DNA from: Cutibacterium equinum
GTDB lineage: Bacteria > Actinomycetota > Actinomycetes > Propionibacteriales > Propionibacteriaceae
NCBI RefSeq assembly: GCF_028021195.1
Contig: NZ_CP115668.1
Location: 124,001 to 188,000 of the forward strand
Direction: 5' to 3'
DNA: 64,000 bases
In this document: positions 6,959 to 15,410 of the stretch, in pieces
How positions within the stretch are numbered: the stretch's first letter is position 1
Layout: the number at the start of each line of letters is the position of its first letter
The notes under the pieces: generated by a model
Told to the model about the DNA's origin: nothing
What the model saw: the letters and a program-made list of their open reading frames with translations, nothing else
Databases searched by the model: none
Position numbers and translations under genes: made by a program

Positions 6959-9057
6959 CTGACGTTTTGACCCGAGACGTCCGGGCTGATGAGTCTTCTG
7001 GTCCTCGCGCGATTCCGGTCGACGTCGAGGGGCTGATCGTCGGCGTCCCGGACCGTGAGGCTCCCATTCTCGGGCCCATCGACCTTCACCTGCCCGCCGG
7101 TGCAAGGGTGCTTGTCACAGGACCTTCAGGGGCTGGCAAGACGACCTTGGTGCACGCCATCGGCGGGTTGCTGGACAAGGAGAGTCACGACCTGTCGGGC
7201 CGAGTGAGCACATGGGATGGCGATGTCAGCGTTGGTCTCCTGCAGCAGGAACCGATTCATTCCGTCGTTGCTGCGACGTGTGGACGTGATATCGCTTTCG
7301 GGCCGGAGAATTATCGCGTCCCGCGTGAGGAAATCTGGCCGATCGTCGAGGATTCCCGACGCCGCTCCCGATTCACCATCCCGATCGACCACCCCACCAC
7401 GAAGATGTCGGGCGGGCAGATGCAGCGCCTCGCCATCGCAGGCATCCTGGCCACCGATCCCGGGCTGCTCCTCCTCGACGAGCCGATCTCGATGCTTGAC
7501 GAGGAATCAGCCACCGCTATCCGCGACGAGGTCGCCCGCATGGCCCATGACCGAACGGTGTTCGTCGTCGATCACCATCCTGAGCAGTGGCGCGGCATCC
7601 TCGACCAGGTCGTCGAGCTGACCGATCACGGCACCCTCAGCCAGATGTGGGATTTCGAGGACTACCTCGATTCGCGTGAGCCCATCGAAGTGCCGCCGCA
7701 CGCTGACACTCCCGGCGGCACGGTCGCTCGTGCTGTCGCCCTCGACGTCCACCGTCCCGAGTCCGACGCGATGCTGCTTCGTGGTGTCGAGATGTCGGCC
7801 CGACGTGGTTGTGTCACCGTCCTGTCGGGCCCCAGCGGGGTGGGCAAGTCCACTCTCCTGAGGCTGCTGGCCGGCCTCGACGATCCCGCCGCCGGTGAGC
7901 TCACCCTCCCCGACCCAGGACATACCGCCTGGGTGCCGCAGAACCCGGAGAACTACCTCGTCGCCCGCACAGCTGCCGACGAACTCTTCGCATCCCCGCT
8001 GGTTCCCGAGGACGCCGACCTGCGCGACCTCGTCACGACCTTTGGCCTCACACCGATTCTCGACTCCCACCCCATGACCTGCTCGGGCGGGGAGAAGAGA
8101 CGCCTGGCCATCGCAACCGCGCTCGCCCAGAACCCCGACCTGCTGCTTCTCGACGAGCCGACCGTCGGCCTCGACGACGACCGTGGTGCCAGCCTGCTGG
8201 CGGCCATCCGCGCCGCGGCGGATTCCGGGGCTGCCGTGGTCGTCTCTTCCCACGACCCCCAGGTCATTGAGATGGCTGACGAGGAGGTCGACGTCTCGTT
8301 GTATCGCCTCCCGGATCCTGCCCCCGACACGACGCAACAGCACACGCCGGCCTTCCTGACGACAATCAACCCCCTCGTCGTCCTGCTCATTGCCGTCGCG
8401 GGCATTGTCGGGTCCCTCTTCGTGAGGTCCACGCTCGTTGGAGCCATCGGTCTCATCCCGGCCGTCGTCATGGCCCCGATGTGCTCTCGCCGGGTCAAAC
8501 CCCTGGTGGTTCGGACGGTTCCGGTTCTCATCGCCGCAGTGATGCTGGTGTGGACGACCTTGCTGCTCCACAACGGCTTCACCGACCCTGCGGTGTGGGG
8601 TGAGGCGGCCCGTCAAGGGCTGCGGATTCTCGTCTTCGTGCTGCCCGGGGCGCTGGCCTCGGCTGCGGTCGACCCCACCCGTCTCGGTGACGCCTTGGCC
8701 CAGCAGACCCGCCTTCCGCAACGCCCGGTGGTGGCGTCGGTGGCAGGTGTGGTTCGGATGGGGCACCTGGGAGACCAGTGGCGTATCCAGTCCGATGTAC
8801 GCGCCCTGCGCGGGATGGGGCCGAAGCGGTCCCTGTCCTCCCGAGTCAGGTATCTGTCCTCGATGACCTTTGCGATGATGCTTTACGCCATGAGGTCATC
8901 GGAGGTGCTCAGCCGGGCAATGGACTCCCGCGGCTTTGCGACGGCGACTCGCCGGACCTACGCCGTCGAGTCGCGCTGGCTTAGACGAGACCTGTGGGGA
9001 GTCGCACTCGCTGCCCTGGTCGTCGCGGTCCCCGCCGTTGCGGCTGTGCTGGCCTGA
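6955..9057 (+). CDS. ykoD: ECF transporter ATPase-transmembrane fusion (YkoD-YkoC)
   Basis: 700 residues in three parts. The first ABC ATPase has Walker A GPSGAGKTT near residue 56 and signature MSGGQMQRLAIAG. The second has Walker A SGPSGVGKST near 292, signature CSGGEKRRLAIA and Walker B LLLLDEPTVGL. From about residue 465 a membrane domain of 5-6 helices is an EcfT (YkoC-like) subunit with a C-terminal RGMGPKRSLSSRVRY coupling helix. In Bacillus the ATPase and T component are separate genes; here they are fused. With YkoE it forms a complete thiamine-precursor importer under one TPP riboswitch. It overlaps ykoE by 4 nt. Confidence 0.9.
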   Translation: MTDVLTRDVRADESSGPRAIPVDVEGLIVGVPDREAPILGPIDLHLPAGARVLVTGPSGAGKTTLVHAIGGLLDKESHDLSGRVSTWDGDVSVGLLQQEPIHSVVAATCGRDIAFGPENYRVPREEIWPIVEDSRRRSRFTIPIDHPTTKMSGGQMQRLAIAGILATDPGLLLLDEPISMLDEESATAIRDEVARMAHDRTVFVVDHHPEQWRGILDQVVELTDHGTLSQMWDFEDYLDSREPIEVPPHADTPGGTVARAVALDVHRPESDAMLLRGVEMSARRGCVTVLSGPSGVGKSTLLRLLAGLDDPAAGELTLPDPGHTAWVPQNPENYLVARTAADELFASPLVPEDADLRDLVTTFGLTPILDSHPMTCSGGEKRRLAIATALAQNPDLLLLDEPTVGLDDDRGASLLAAIRAAADSGAAVVVSSHDPQVIEMADEEVDVSLYRLPDPAPDTTQQHTPAFLTTINPLVVLLIAVAGIVGSLFVRSTLVGAIGLIPAVVMAPMCSRRVKPLVVRTVPVLIAAVMLVWTTLLLHNGFTDPAVWGEAARQGLRILVFVLPGALASAAVDPTRLGDALAQQTRLPQRPVVASVAGVVRMGHLGDQWRIQSDVRALRGMGPKRSLSSRVRYLSSMTFAMMLYAMRSSEVLSRAMDSRGFATATRRTYAVESRWLRRDLWGVALAALVVAVPAVAAVLA

Positions 9058-9107
9058 CGGTCCCTGGTAATGCACGAGCGGCCGGGGTTTCCCAGCCGCC
9101 CGGTCAG
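9054..9107. terminator. Possible bidirectional terminator between convergent genes
   Basis: An outer pairing CTGAC (9054-9058) with GTCAG (9103-9107) encloses an imperfect GC-rich hairpin at 9079-9098 (CGGCCGGGG, TTT, CCCAGCCG). It lies between the convergent ykoD and GT4 genes. The stem is imperfect and there is no long U tract. Confidence 0.4.
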
Positions 9108-9112
9108 TGTCG

Positions 9113-10288
9113 TCAGCGGTACAGCGCCTTCTCCAACACGGTTTCGAGCTTGTCGACCGATGCCTGTAGGGAGTACTTGTTCGTCATGAGCTCGCGGGCC
9201 CGGTCGTGCCAGCGCTTCATGGTGGCCTCGTCGGCGTCACGCACCCGTTCGATGCCCGCGACGAGCTCGGTCGGGTCAACACAGGCGCCCACCTCGTCGT
9301 CACTGATGACGTCACGGATCGGCACCTTGGCATTCGAGACGACGGCCAGCCCGGCCGCCATGTAGTCGTACAGCTTGTTGGGGCTCATCCCCTTGTCAAA
9401 GACCGACTGCGGGGAAACGGTGTGCAAACCGACGTCACAGGCCGACAGGATGCGCACCAGCTCGGACTTGGGCACCTGGTCGTGGAAGGTGACGTTCGTC
9501 AGGCCCAGCTTCTTGACCTCATCGATGGCCCACTGCTTGCGAGCCCCGGCGCCGACGAGGAGGAAGTTGACGTCGGGCAGACGACGGGCAGCGTCGACGA
9601 TGAGGTCCAGACCGACATAGTTGGCGTGGGTGCCGGAGAACACCGCGGTGAACCCCTCGATGCCGAACTCCTTGCGTAGGTCCTCGCGGGACTCATGCAC
9701 CTCGTACTCGGCCAGGTCGGCGCCATTGGGGACGACGGTGACCTTGTCGACGTTGATGCCCAGTTCGCGGAAGTGGTCCTCCCAGCCCTTCGTCACGACG
9801 ACGATCTGTCGGGCGTGGGCGTAGATGGTCTTCTCCAACCCCTGAAGGACCTTGTGGAGGGCCGATCCCTCCTTGAGGGCGCCGCCGGAGACCAAGGACT
9901 CGGGCCACAGGTCCCGCACCTCGACGACGAAGGGCTTGCGACGCAGACCGGCGACGACCATGCCTGCGGCCGGGGCCAGGATCTGTGGGGAGGAGGCGAA
10001 GATGACGTCGGCCGGACGCACCAGGGCGCGGGCACCGGCACCGGCGGCGAAGGCGATCCAGCCGAGGACACGCTTGACCCCGTTGCCCTTGTACTGGGGG
10101 ATCGGGACGAGGGTGTAGCGCGGGTCGTCGACGGTCATCTGCTCGCCAGAGGTGTGGTTGATGTTGGCGGCGTAGAAGTGGGGCTGCCAGCCGCGCAACC
10201 GCGAGAACATGTCGAAGTTGCGGGTGATGCCACCCGACCCCGGCGGGAAGGCGTAGTGGTTGATCACGCTGACCTTGCGTTGGGGCAT
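9113..10288 (-). CDS. Glycosyltransferase family 4 (GT-B, WbuB/WcaI-like)
   Basis: 391 residues from ATG 10288, preceded by AGGAGG. The N-terminal acceptor domain starts INHYAFPPGSGGITRNFDMF. The C-terminal donor domain carries FSGTHANYVGLDLIVDAA and the GT4 sugar-nucleotide motif NKLYDYMAAGLAVV. The protein resembles WbuB-like enzymes that act on surface polysaccharides and lacks an obvious signal or membrane span. It sits alone, convergent with the thiamine transporter and far from the polysaccharide locus at 48-64 kb. Donor and acceptor sugars cannot be assigned. Confidence 0.85.
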   Translation of the reverse strand: MPQRKVSVINHYAFPPGSGGITRNFDMFSRLRGWQPHFYAANINHTSGEQMTVDDPRYTLVPIPQYKGNGVKRVLGWIAFAAGAGARALVRPADVIFASSPQILAPAAGMVVAGLRRKPFVVEVRDLWPESLVSGGALKEGSALHKVLQGLEKTIYAHARQIVVVTKGWEDHFRELGINVDKVTVVPNGADLAEYEVHESREDLRKEFGIEGFTAVFSGTHANYVGLDLIVDAARRLPDVNFLLVGAGARKQWAIDEVKKLGLTNVTFHDQVPKSELVRILSACDVGLHTVSPQSVFDKGMSPNKLYDYMAAGLAVVSNAKVPIRDVISDDEVGACVDPTELVAGIERVRDADEATMKRWHDRARELMTNKYSLQASVDKLETVLEKALYR

Positions 10289-10472
10289 CGTTCCTCCTGG
10301 ACGTCTCGTGCCGACAATCCTATCGGGCATTCCTCCCAGTTCCTTGTCATGCTTGTTCCACCCTGACAGGTGGACGATCGCGGCCGGTGGCTGATGTCGC
10401 CGGCCACGATCATGTCACGACGATGGTCTCGGTGGATGGGTTTGATGGCACCAACGGCGACGCCCAGCGTCT

Positions 10473-10551
10473 GTGTGGTGATTGCGGTCATGAACCGGGG
10501 TGGTGCTACCTGAGGTGGCAGCCGGCCCTTTCATCACCCCGATCACCACAC
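10473..10551. repeat. 79-bp palindromic repeat, copy B, perfect 10-bp ends
   Basis: The ends GTGTGGTGAT (10473-10482) and ATCACCACAC (10542-10551) are exact inverted repeats. An internal stem GCTACC / GGTGGC is visible, so the whole unit can fold on itself. It is the best preserved member of a four-copy family in this window. Confidence 0.75.
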
Positions 10552-10698
10552 GAGTGGGGGTAGTGAATGAGGGGAGGGGGAACCACCTGTGCGGCCGCGA
10601 TGTATGCGGGGGTAGTGATGGGTGGGTACTCGCGTGGGGGTAGCGATGGGTGTGAGTAGTCACGACTGCGGGTGGCGACGACGACCGATGACACACAA

Positions 10699-10732
10699 TG
10701 AGGGGCCGGTGGACATCGCCACCGGCCCCTCA
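10699..10732 (-). terminator. Strong intrinsic terminator of the nifJ operon
   Basis: A perfect 14-bp stem, TGAGGGGCCGGTGG with its complement, closes on the 6-nt loop acatcg. On the minus strand it is followed by TTGTGTGT. It lies 17 bp beyond the stop of the dihydroorotate dehydrogenase-like gene. Confidence 0.85.
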
Positions 10733-10748
10733 GCCGTGAATTCGCAAA

Positions 10749-11756
10749 TCAAGATCCGTAGGTCATCTTGGCCTTCTCGAGGGCCGCGACGTACCCGTTG
10801 CGCTCGTACTCCGCGGTCGAGGCATCGGCCGGGATGGTGAGCATGCCGCGCAGCGTGTCGAGGTCAAGCTCCTTGCGCTGCAGGTAGGACTCCAGACCCT
10901 TCTGCAGCTCGGCCGCATACCCGGCACCATGGCGCACCAACGCCGAGGTGGTCATGACGACGTCGGCACCGGCAAGCAGGTACTTGACGACATCGTCGGC
11001 GGTCTCAACACCCGAGGACGCAGCCAGCGAGGCATCGATACGACCCGACAGGGCGGCGATCCACGTCAGTGGCAGGCGGGCATCGGCCGGGGAGGACAAC
11101 CACACACCAGGCTCGACCTGCATCTTCTCAATGTTGATGTCAGGCTGCAGGAAGCGGTTGAACATCACCAGCGCATCGGCTCCGGCGGCGTCCAGACGGG
11201 TGGCCATGTTGCCCAGGGCCGAGAAGAACGGCGAGACCTTGACGGCCACCGGGACGGTCACCGCATCCTTGACGGCCTGGATGATCTCGACGTGACGGTC
11301 CTCGACCTCCTCGGCGGACTGTTCGAGGTCACCGGGCACCATGTAGATGTTGCACTCGATGCCCGCAGCACCGGCATTCTCCATCCGTTTGGCGGTGTCG
11401 ACCCAGCCGCCGTTCGTCGCCCCGTTCAGTGAGGCGATGACGGGGATGTCGACGGCCTTGGCGCTGGCCTCCAGATGGCTGAGGTAGCGCTCGGTGATAC
11501 CGCCCTCGTTGCTGGCCACGGTCGGGAAGAAGGACAGTGACTCGGCGAACGAGTCCATGTACTCCAACTCGATCTCGGCTTGACGGGCCTCCTCATGCCT
11601 CACCTGCTCCTCGAACAGGGAGTACATGACGATGGCTCCGACTCCGGCGTCGGCGAGGGCCTTGACCCCGTCGACCTTCTGCTGGATGGGGCCGGCGGAG
11701 GCTACCAGCGGTGACCTCAGGGCGAGCCCCATGTACCTGGTGTGAAGATCAGTCAT
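10749..11756 (-). CDS. Dihydroorotate dehydrogenase-like flavoprotein
   Basis: 335 residues, an FMN-binding TIM barrel of the dihydroorotate dehydrogenase / PreA type. Visible signatures are the N-terminal GLALRSPLVASAGP, the mid-barrel IASLNGATNGGW, VPVAVKVSPFFSALGNMA and the phosphate-binding stretch ASSGVETADDVVKYLLAGAD. Proteins of this subgroup are often annotated as dihydroorotate dehydrogenase but commonly sit beside pyruvate:ferredoxin oxidoreductase rather than pyr genes, as here (24 bp after nifJ). A role in ferredoxin- or flavodoxin-linked redox chemistry is therefore more likely than pyrimidine synthesis, though this is inference. The start ATG 11756 has an AAGGA binding site. Confidence 0.8.
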   Translation of the reverse strand: MTDLHTRYMGLALRSPLVASAGPIQQKVDGVKALADAGVGAIVMYSLFEEQVRHEEARQAEIELEYMDSFAESLSFFPTVASNEGGITERYLSHLEASAKAVDIPVIASLNGATNGGWVDTAKRMENAGAAGIECNIYMVPGDLEQSAEEVEDRHVEIIQAVKDAVTVPVAVKVSPFFSALGNMATRLDAAGADALVMFNRFLQPDINIEKMQVEPGVWLSSPADARLPLTWIAALSGRIDASLAASSGVETADDVVKYLLAGADVVMTTSALVRHGAGYAAELQKGLESYLQRKELDLDTLRGMLTIPADASTAEYERNGYVAALEKAKMTYGS

Positions 11757-11780
11757 GACACGTCATTCCTTCGTGGGCTG

Positions 11781-14700
11781 TCAGGCGCGGTTGGATGAAG
11801 CGGCGAACTGGGACATGCGGGCGTCGACGGCGAAGTCCTCGGCAGTCCGGGAGGCCATCTCGGCGTACTCGGCGTAGCGACGCTCCACCTGGCGTTGACC
11901 CAGATCCAGCATACGTTCTGCCTCCTCCGGGTGAGCCTTGGCCAGCATCCGGTAGCGCAGCTCGAGCTTGGTGTACTCCCGCCACGTCTTGTCGGGCTTG
12001 GGGGAGTCGAGGAGGAACGGGTTTCGTCCCTCGTCGGCCAGCACCGGGTTGTACCTCATCAGCGGCCAGTGCCCACAGTGAACCGCCTTGTACTGCTGGT
12101 CGAGACCGTTGCGCAGGTCGTAGCCGTGGGCGATGCAGTGGCTGTAGGCGATGATGAGGCTCGGGCCCGGGTAGGCCTCGGCCTCGCGGAAGGCCCGCAG
12201 GGTCTGCTGTGGATCGGCTCCCAGGGCGACGCGAGCCACGTACACCGACCCGTAGGCGATGGCCTGCATGGCCATGTCCTTCTTGGCGGTCGGCTTGCCG
12301 GCTGACGCGAACTTCGCGACGGCGCCCAGCGGGGTCGACTTCGACGCCTGGCCGCCGGTGTTGGAGTACACCTCGGTGTCGAGCACGAGGACGTTGACGT
12401 CGCGTCCGGATGCGAGTACGTGGTCGACTCCGCCTGAACCGATGTCGTAGGCCCAACCGTCACCACCGATGATCCACACCGAGCGGCGCAGCAGGTGATC
12501 GGCGACGCTCATGAGGTCGCGCACCGCCGGGGTCTGCTCCAGGTCGGCGAGCCTGGCTTGCAGTTCCTTGACCCGACGCTGCTGGCTCTGCAGGTCGTGC
12601 TCGGTGAGCTGGGGGGAGTGCAGCAGGTCGTCGACGAGCTCGGGGTCGAGTTGGTCGGAAACCTCCTCGAGACGACGCTTGGCCAGGTCGGTCTGGACGT
12701 TGGCGGCCATTCGCATGCCCAGGCCAAACTCGGCGTTGTCCTCAAACAGGGAGTTCGACCATGCCGGGCCACGGCCCTCGGCGTTCTTGCCCCACGGCGT
12801 GGTCGGCAGGTTGCCGCCGTAGATCGAGGAGCATCCAGTGGCGTTGGCCACTTCGGCGCGGTCACCGAAGAGCTGGGTGATGAGCTTGACATACGGCGTC
12901 TCGCCACAGCCCGAGCAGGCCCCGGAGAACTCGAACAGCGGCTCCAGGAACTGGGTGCCGCGCACGGTGGCGAAGTCGACGCGGGAGCGGTCGTTGACCG
13001 GGATGGTCTCGAAGAACTCCACGTTCTCGCGCTGGACCGTCTTGTCGAGGTGCTCCTCGAGGTTGATGGCCTTGCGGTCGGGTTCGCCCACCGGGTGGGC
13101 CGGGCAGGCCTCGACGCACAGGCCGCACCCGGTGCACTGGTCGGGGACGACCTGCAGGGTGTAGCAGGATTCCGGCAGACCGGCGGCATTGAGCTCGGCG
13201 GACTGGAAGGATTCCGGGGCCCCTTCGAGCTGGGACTGCGGGTAGTACTTGGCGCGGATGACGCCGTGCGGGCACACGAAGGCACAGTTGCCGCACTGGA
13301 TACAGGCCTTGGGGTCCCATGTTGCGATGACGTCGGACAACGTCCGCTGCTCGTACTTCGTGGTGCCTGCGGGGTAGGTGCCGTCGTCGGGTAGGGCCGA
13401 GACGGGCAGCAGGTCACCGAATCCCTCGATCATGCGAGCCGTGACGTTCTTGACGAACTCCGGGGAGTCCTCGCGCACGGCCGGGATGAGGCTGTGATCG
13501 GCGGTCATCTGTTCGGGCACCGTGACATGGTGCAGGTGCTCCAGGGATGCGTCGACGGCTGCGTGGTTCATTTCGACGATCTGCTGGGACTTCTTGCCGT
13601 AGGTCTTCTGGATCGAGTCCTTGATCTTGGCGATGGCCTCGTCCTTGGGCAGCACACCCGAGATCGCGAAGAAGCAGGTCTGCAGGATGGTGTTGGTGCG
13701 GTTGCGCAGACCCACTTTGCGGGCCACGGACAGGGCGTCGATGGTCCACAGGTCGAGGTGCTTGTCGAGGATCTGACGCTGCATGGTGTCTGGCAGCTTG
13801 TCCCACACCTCGTCGGCGTCGTAGGGGGAGTTCACCAGGACGGTGGTGCCCTCGCGGGCCATCGTCAGCACGTCGATGGACTCCAGGATTCCCCAGGCAT
13901 GGATGCCGATGAATCCCGCCTGGCTGATGAGGTACGGGGCCTCGATCGGTTCAGGCCCGAACCTCAGGTGGGAGGTCGTCCTGGATCCGGATTTCTTGGA
14001 GTCGTAGACGAAGTAGCCCTGGGCGTAGGTGTTGGGGTCGGAGCCGAGGATCTTGATGGTGTTCTTGTTGGCGCCGACGGTACCGTCAGAACCCATGCCG
14101 TAGAACACGGCGCGGATGGTCTTGGGGTCCTCGATGTCGAGGGGCTCCCACGGCAGGGACAGGCCGGTGACGTCGTCATCGATGCCAATGGTGAAGCGGG
14201 GACGCGGACGCTCCAGCTCCAGTTCGGCGGCGATGCCGGCGACCATACCGGGGGTGAACTCCTTGGAGGAGATGCCGTAGCGGCCCCCCGAGACGATCGG
14301 CATGGTGGCGCGGGTGCCACGGGAGTGGGCCTCTGACAGGGCGGACAGCACGTCGAGGAAGAGGGGTTCGCCGTTGGAACCAGGCTCCTTGGTGCGGTCC
14401 AGCACGGCGACGGTGCGGGCGGTCTGCGGGATGGCCTTGACGATCTCGGCGGCTGGGAAGGGACGGAACAGGTGCAGTTCGACGAGGCCGAGCTTGTGCC
14501 CTTGGGAGTTGAGGTGGTTGATGGTGTGCTCGATGGTGCGGGCGCCAGAACCCATGCAGACCATGACCTCGGTGGCCTCGGGGTCGCCGTGGTACTCGAC
14601 GAGGTGGTACTGACGACCGACAACCTGGGCGAACTCGTCCATGAGCGACTGGACGATGCCTGGCACCTTCTCGTAGTAGCTGTTGGCGGCCTCGCGGGCC

Positions 14701-15395
14701 TGGAAGTGGGTGTCGGGGTTCTGGGCGGTGCCGCGGATGAACGGGTGGGCCGGGGACAGGGCGCGCTCCCGGTGGGCGTGGACGAGGTCGTCAGTGATGA
14801 AGTGACGGATGTCGTCGTCGGACAGCATCTCGAGAACGTTGAGTTCGTGGGAGGTGCGGAAGCCTTCGAAGAAGTGCATGAACGGCACCCGGGAGTGCAT
14901 CGTCGCAGCCTGGCTGATGAGGGCCAGGTCGTGGCATTCCTGCACCGTCGAGGAGCACAGCATGGCGAATCCGGTCTGACGGCAGGCCATGACGTCCTGA
15001 TGATCACCAAAGATCGACAAACCCTGTGCGGCCAACGACCGGGCAGCCACGTGGAAGACCGTGCTGGTGAGCTCACCGGCGATCTTGTACATGTTCGGGA
15101 TCATGAGGAGCAGGCCTTGGGAGGCCGTGAATGTGGTGCTCAGGGCGCCACCCTGCAGGGCGCCGTGCATGGCGCCGGCCGCACCGCCCTCGGACTGCAT
15201 CTCCATGACGGTGGGGATGTCGCCCCAGATGTTCTTCCGTCCGGCGGCAGACCACTCGTCGGCGGTCTCGGCCATCGGGGAGGACGGGGTAATCGGGTAG
15301 ATCGAGCACAGTTCGTTGCAGCGATAGGCGACCGAGGCGGCGGCGGTGTTGCCGTCGGCAATGGTGCGGAGGCGGGAGTCGGAGCTCGTTGCCAT
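11781..15395 (-). CDS. nifJ: Pyruvate:ferredoxin (flavodoxin) oxidoreductase
   Basis: 1204 residues, a full-length single-chain enzyme (family about 1170-1200). It converts pyruvate and CoA to acetyl-CoA and CO2 and reduces ferredoxin or flavodoxin. Domain order is as expected: N-terminal YRCNELCSIYPITPSSPMAE pyrimidine domain, gamma domain, two 4Fe-4S motifs (CIQCGNCAFVCP and CTGCGLCVEACP) in the ferredoxin insert, proximal cluster ligand CSGCGETPY, and the TPP-diphosphate site beginning GDGWAYDIG. A further cysteine pair lies near the C-terminus. AGGAGG precedes ATG 15395. It lies between the GltD-like flavoprotein and the dihydroorotate dehydrogenase-like gene with 15 and 24 bp gaps. Confidence 0.96.
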   Translation of the reverse strand: MATSSDSRLRTIADGNTAAASVAYRCNELCSIYPITPSSPMAETADEWSAAGRKNIWGDIPTVMEMQSEGGAAGAMHGALQGGALSTTFTASQGLLLMIPNMYKIAGELTSTVFHVAARSLAAQGLSIFGDHQDVMACRQTGFAMLCSSTVQECHDLALISQAATMHSRVPFMHFFEGFRTSHELNVLEMLSDDDIRHFITDDLVHAHRERALSPAHPFIRGTAQNPDTHFQAREAANSYYEKVPGIVQSLMDEFAQVVGRQYHLVEYHGDPEATEVMVCMGSGARTIEHTINHLNSQGHKLGLVELHLFRPFPAAEIVKAIPQTARTVAVLDRTKEPGSNGEPLFLDVLSALSEAHSRGTRATMPIVSGGRYGISSKEFTPGMVAGIAAELELERPRPRFTIGIDDDVTGLSLPWEPLDIEDPKTIRAVFYGMGSDGTVGANKNTIKILGSDPNTYAQGYFVYDSKKSGSRTTSHLRFGPEPIEAPYLISQAGFIGIHAWGILESIDVLTMAREGTTVLVNSPYDADEVWDKLPDTMQRQILDKHLDLWTIDALSVARKVGLRNRTNTILQTCFFAISGVLPKDEAIAKIKDSIQKTYGKKSQQIVEMNHAAVDASLEHLHHVTVPEQMTADHSLIPAVREDSPEFVKNVTARMIEGFGDLLPVSALPDDGTYPAGTTKYEQRTLSDVIATWDPKACIQCGNCAFVCPHGVIRAKYYPQSQLEGAPESFQSAELNAAGLPESCYTLQVVPDQCTGCGLCVEACPAHPVGEPDRKAINLEEHLDKTVQRENVEFFETIPVNDRSRVDFATVRGTQFLEPLFEFSGACSGCGETPYVKLITQLFGDRAEVANATGCSSIYGGNLPTTPWGKNAEGRGPAWSNSLFEDNAEFGLGMRMAANVQTDLAKRRLEEVSDQLDPELVDDLLHSPQLTEHDLQSQQRRVKELQARLADLEQTPAVRDLMSVADHLLRRSVWIIGGDGWAYDIGSGGVDHVLASGRDVNVLVLDTEVYSNTGGQASKSTPLGAVAKFASAGKPTAKKDMAMQAIAYGSVYVARVALGADPQQTLRAFREAEAYPGPSLIIAYSHCIAHGYDLRNGLDQQYKAVHCGHWPLMRYNPVLADEGRNPFLLDSPKPDKTWREYTKLELRYRMLAKAHPEEAERMLDLGQRQVERRYAEYAEMASRTAEDFAVDARMSQFAASSNRA

Positions 15396-15410
15396 GGTCA
15401 GTCCTCCTTC

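Larger units (their letters stand above)
10289..10748. other. Intergenic region with repeat and terminator, no gene
   Basis: No supported coding sequence. It contains the 79-bp repeat copy B, a run of related G-rich units (GTGGGGGTAGTGA-like) at about 10550-10660, and the terminator of the upstream minus-strand operon at 10699-10732. Confidence 0.6.

Noticed and set aside
7507-8766. Minus-strand open frame within the ykoD fusion
   Set aside because: Gly/Arg/Asp-rich shadow translation without motifs, opposite two complete ATPase domains.
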